Shown here: piece after piece, positions 63,631 through 64,000 of the stretch | Numbering within the stretch: position 1 is the first letter of the stretch | Layout of the letters: each line of letters begins with the position of its first letter | Assembly: GCA_030141605.1 (NCBI GenBank) | Contig: JAQGDQ010000582.1 | Coordinates: forward strand, 1 to 64,000 | DNA from: Tubiluchus corallicola | Lineage: Eukaryota > Priapulida > Priapulimorpha > Priapulimorphida > Tubiluchidae | Direction: 5' to 3' | DNA length: 64,000 nucleotides | Position numbers and translations under genes: made by a program | The notes under the pieces: model-generated | Told to the model about the DNA's origin: nothing | What the model saw: only the letters and a program-made list of their open reading frames with translations | Database searches by the model: none

Positions 63631-64000
63631 TATACATCCCGAGTCTCAATATGTTATTCGGGAATTGTGCAATTCATGCGATGTAATACTTCTGCAAGAA
63701 ACAATGTTGCCAAAGCAGGAACTGGGATATCTGTCGTGCATTCACCCAGATTTCTACGGTCAAGGTGTTTTCGCCAACCGACTTATCAGTTGGAATGGTG
63801 GAAGAAAGACCACAAGGTGGACTGGCAATTCTGTGGAAGAAAAGCCTACCTGTTACTAGCAGACTTCTCACACTTGATGACGTTTACAGGTTTATGGGCA
63901 TATCCTTCTCAATTCCTGGGAAACTTATGCCACTCGTATTGCTTAATGCTTATTTCCCCTATGAAGCAGATTGTAATATTGATGAATTTAGGCCTTGTCT
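63600..64000 (+). mobile_element. LINE endonuclease domain, cut by the window end
   Basis: LKIASYNCNSV...CDVILLQETMLPKQEL is the start of an AP-endonuclease fold (N of YNCN, E of LLQET). After a frameshift near 63815 it continues with GGLAILWKKSLPV and NAYFPYEADCN, the next conserved blocks. The element continues past 64000. Confidence 0.85.

Overview
The window is AT-rich metazoan (invertebrate-type) nuclear DNA. Genes are spread over many short exons with consensus GT/AG splice sites and introns of 0.1 to 6 kb. Long stretches are filled with LINE remnants, many small non-autonomous DNA transposons (MITEs), an LTR element and microsatellites. No operon, CRISPR or bacterial signal is seen. 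The phylum cannot be fixed from the sequence alone.

Four host genes can be supported. (1) Minus strand, 8660-12534: the last three exons of a glycosylated single-pass membrane protein, possibly OSTM1-like. (2) Plus strand, 14836-24169: a complete seven-exon NFU1, the mitochondrial Fe-S cluster scaffold, 293 codons, with all six splice phases agreeing. (3) Minus strand, 38833-39495: a single-exon secreted protein with one LDL-receptor class A domain and a TSP1-like tail. (4) Plus strand, 51243-62046 and beyond: the middle and part of the C-terminal actin-bundling region of an espin/forked-type protein. A phase-compatible alternative first exon at 60589-60625 would make a short isoform.

Layout: 0-5.4 kb is a large inverted duplication whose arms both carry a LINE fragment cut at the same point, followed by the rest of that LINE. 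5.4-14.8 kb holds MITEs and the membrane-protein gene. 14.8-25 kb is NFU1; its first intron contains a decayed CR1-like LINE and a 218-bp tandem duplication, and a Tc1/mariner-type MITE ends 48 bp before exon 5. 25-51 kb is repeat-rich: at least nine copies of one roughly 600-bp MITE family in the whole window, minisatellites of 39 and about 55 bp, a 90-bp-arm hairpin, a hAT MITE, a very long pure (AG)n(TG)n run, and the LDLa gene. 51-64 kb is the espin-like gene; its 6.4-kb intron holds a hAT MITE with an 8-bp target duplication and a 1535-bp gag-only LTR retrotransposon inserted inside another hAT-like element. The window closes in the endonuclease domain of another LINE.

The genes show no functional linkage. 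What unites the window is dense turnover of small TTAA- and TA-targeted elements, some of them sitting within tens of bases of splice sites.
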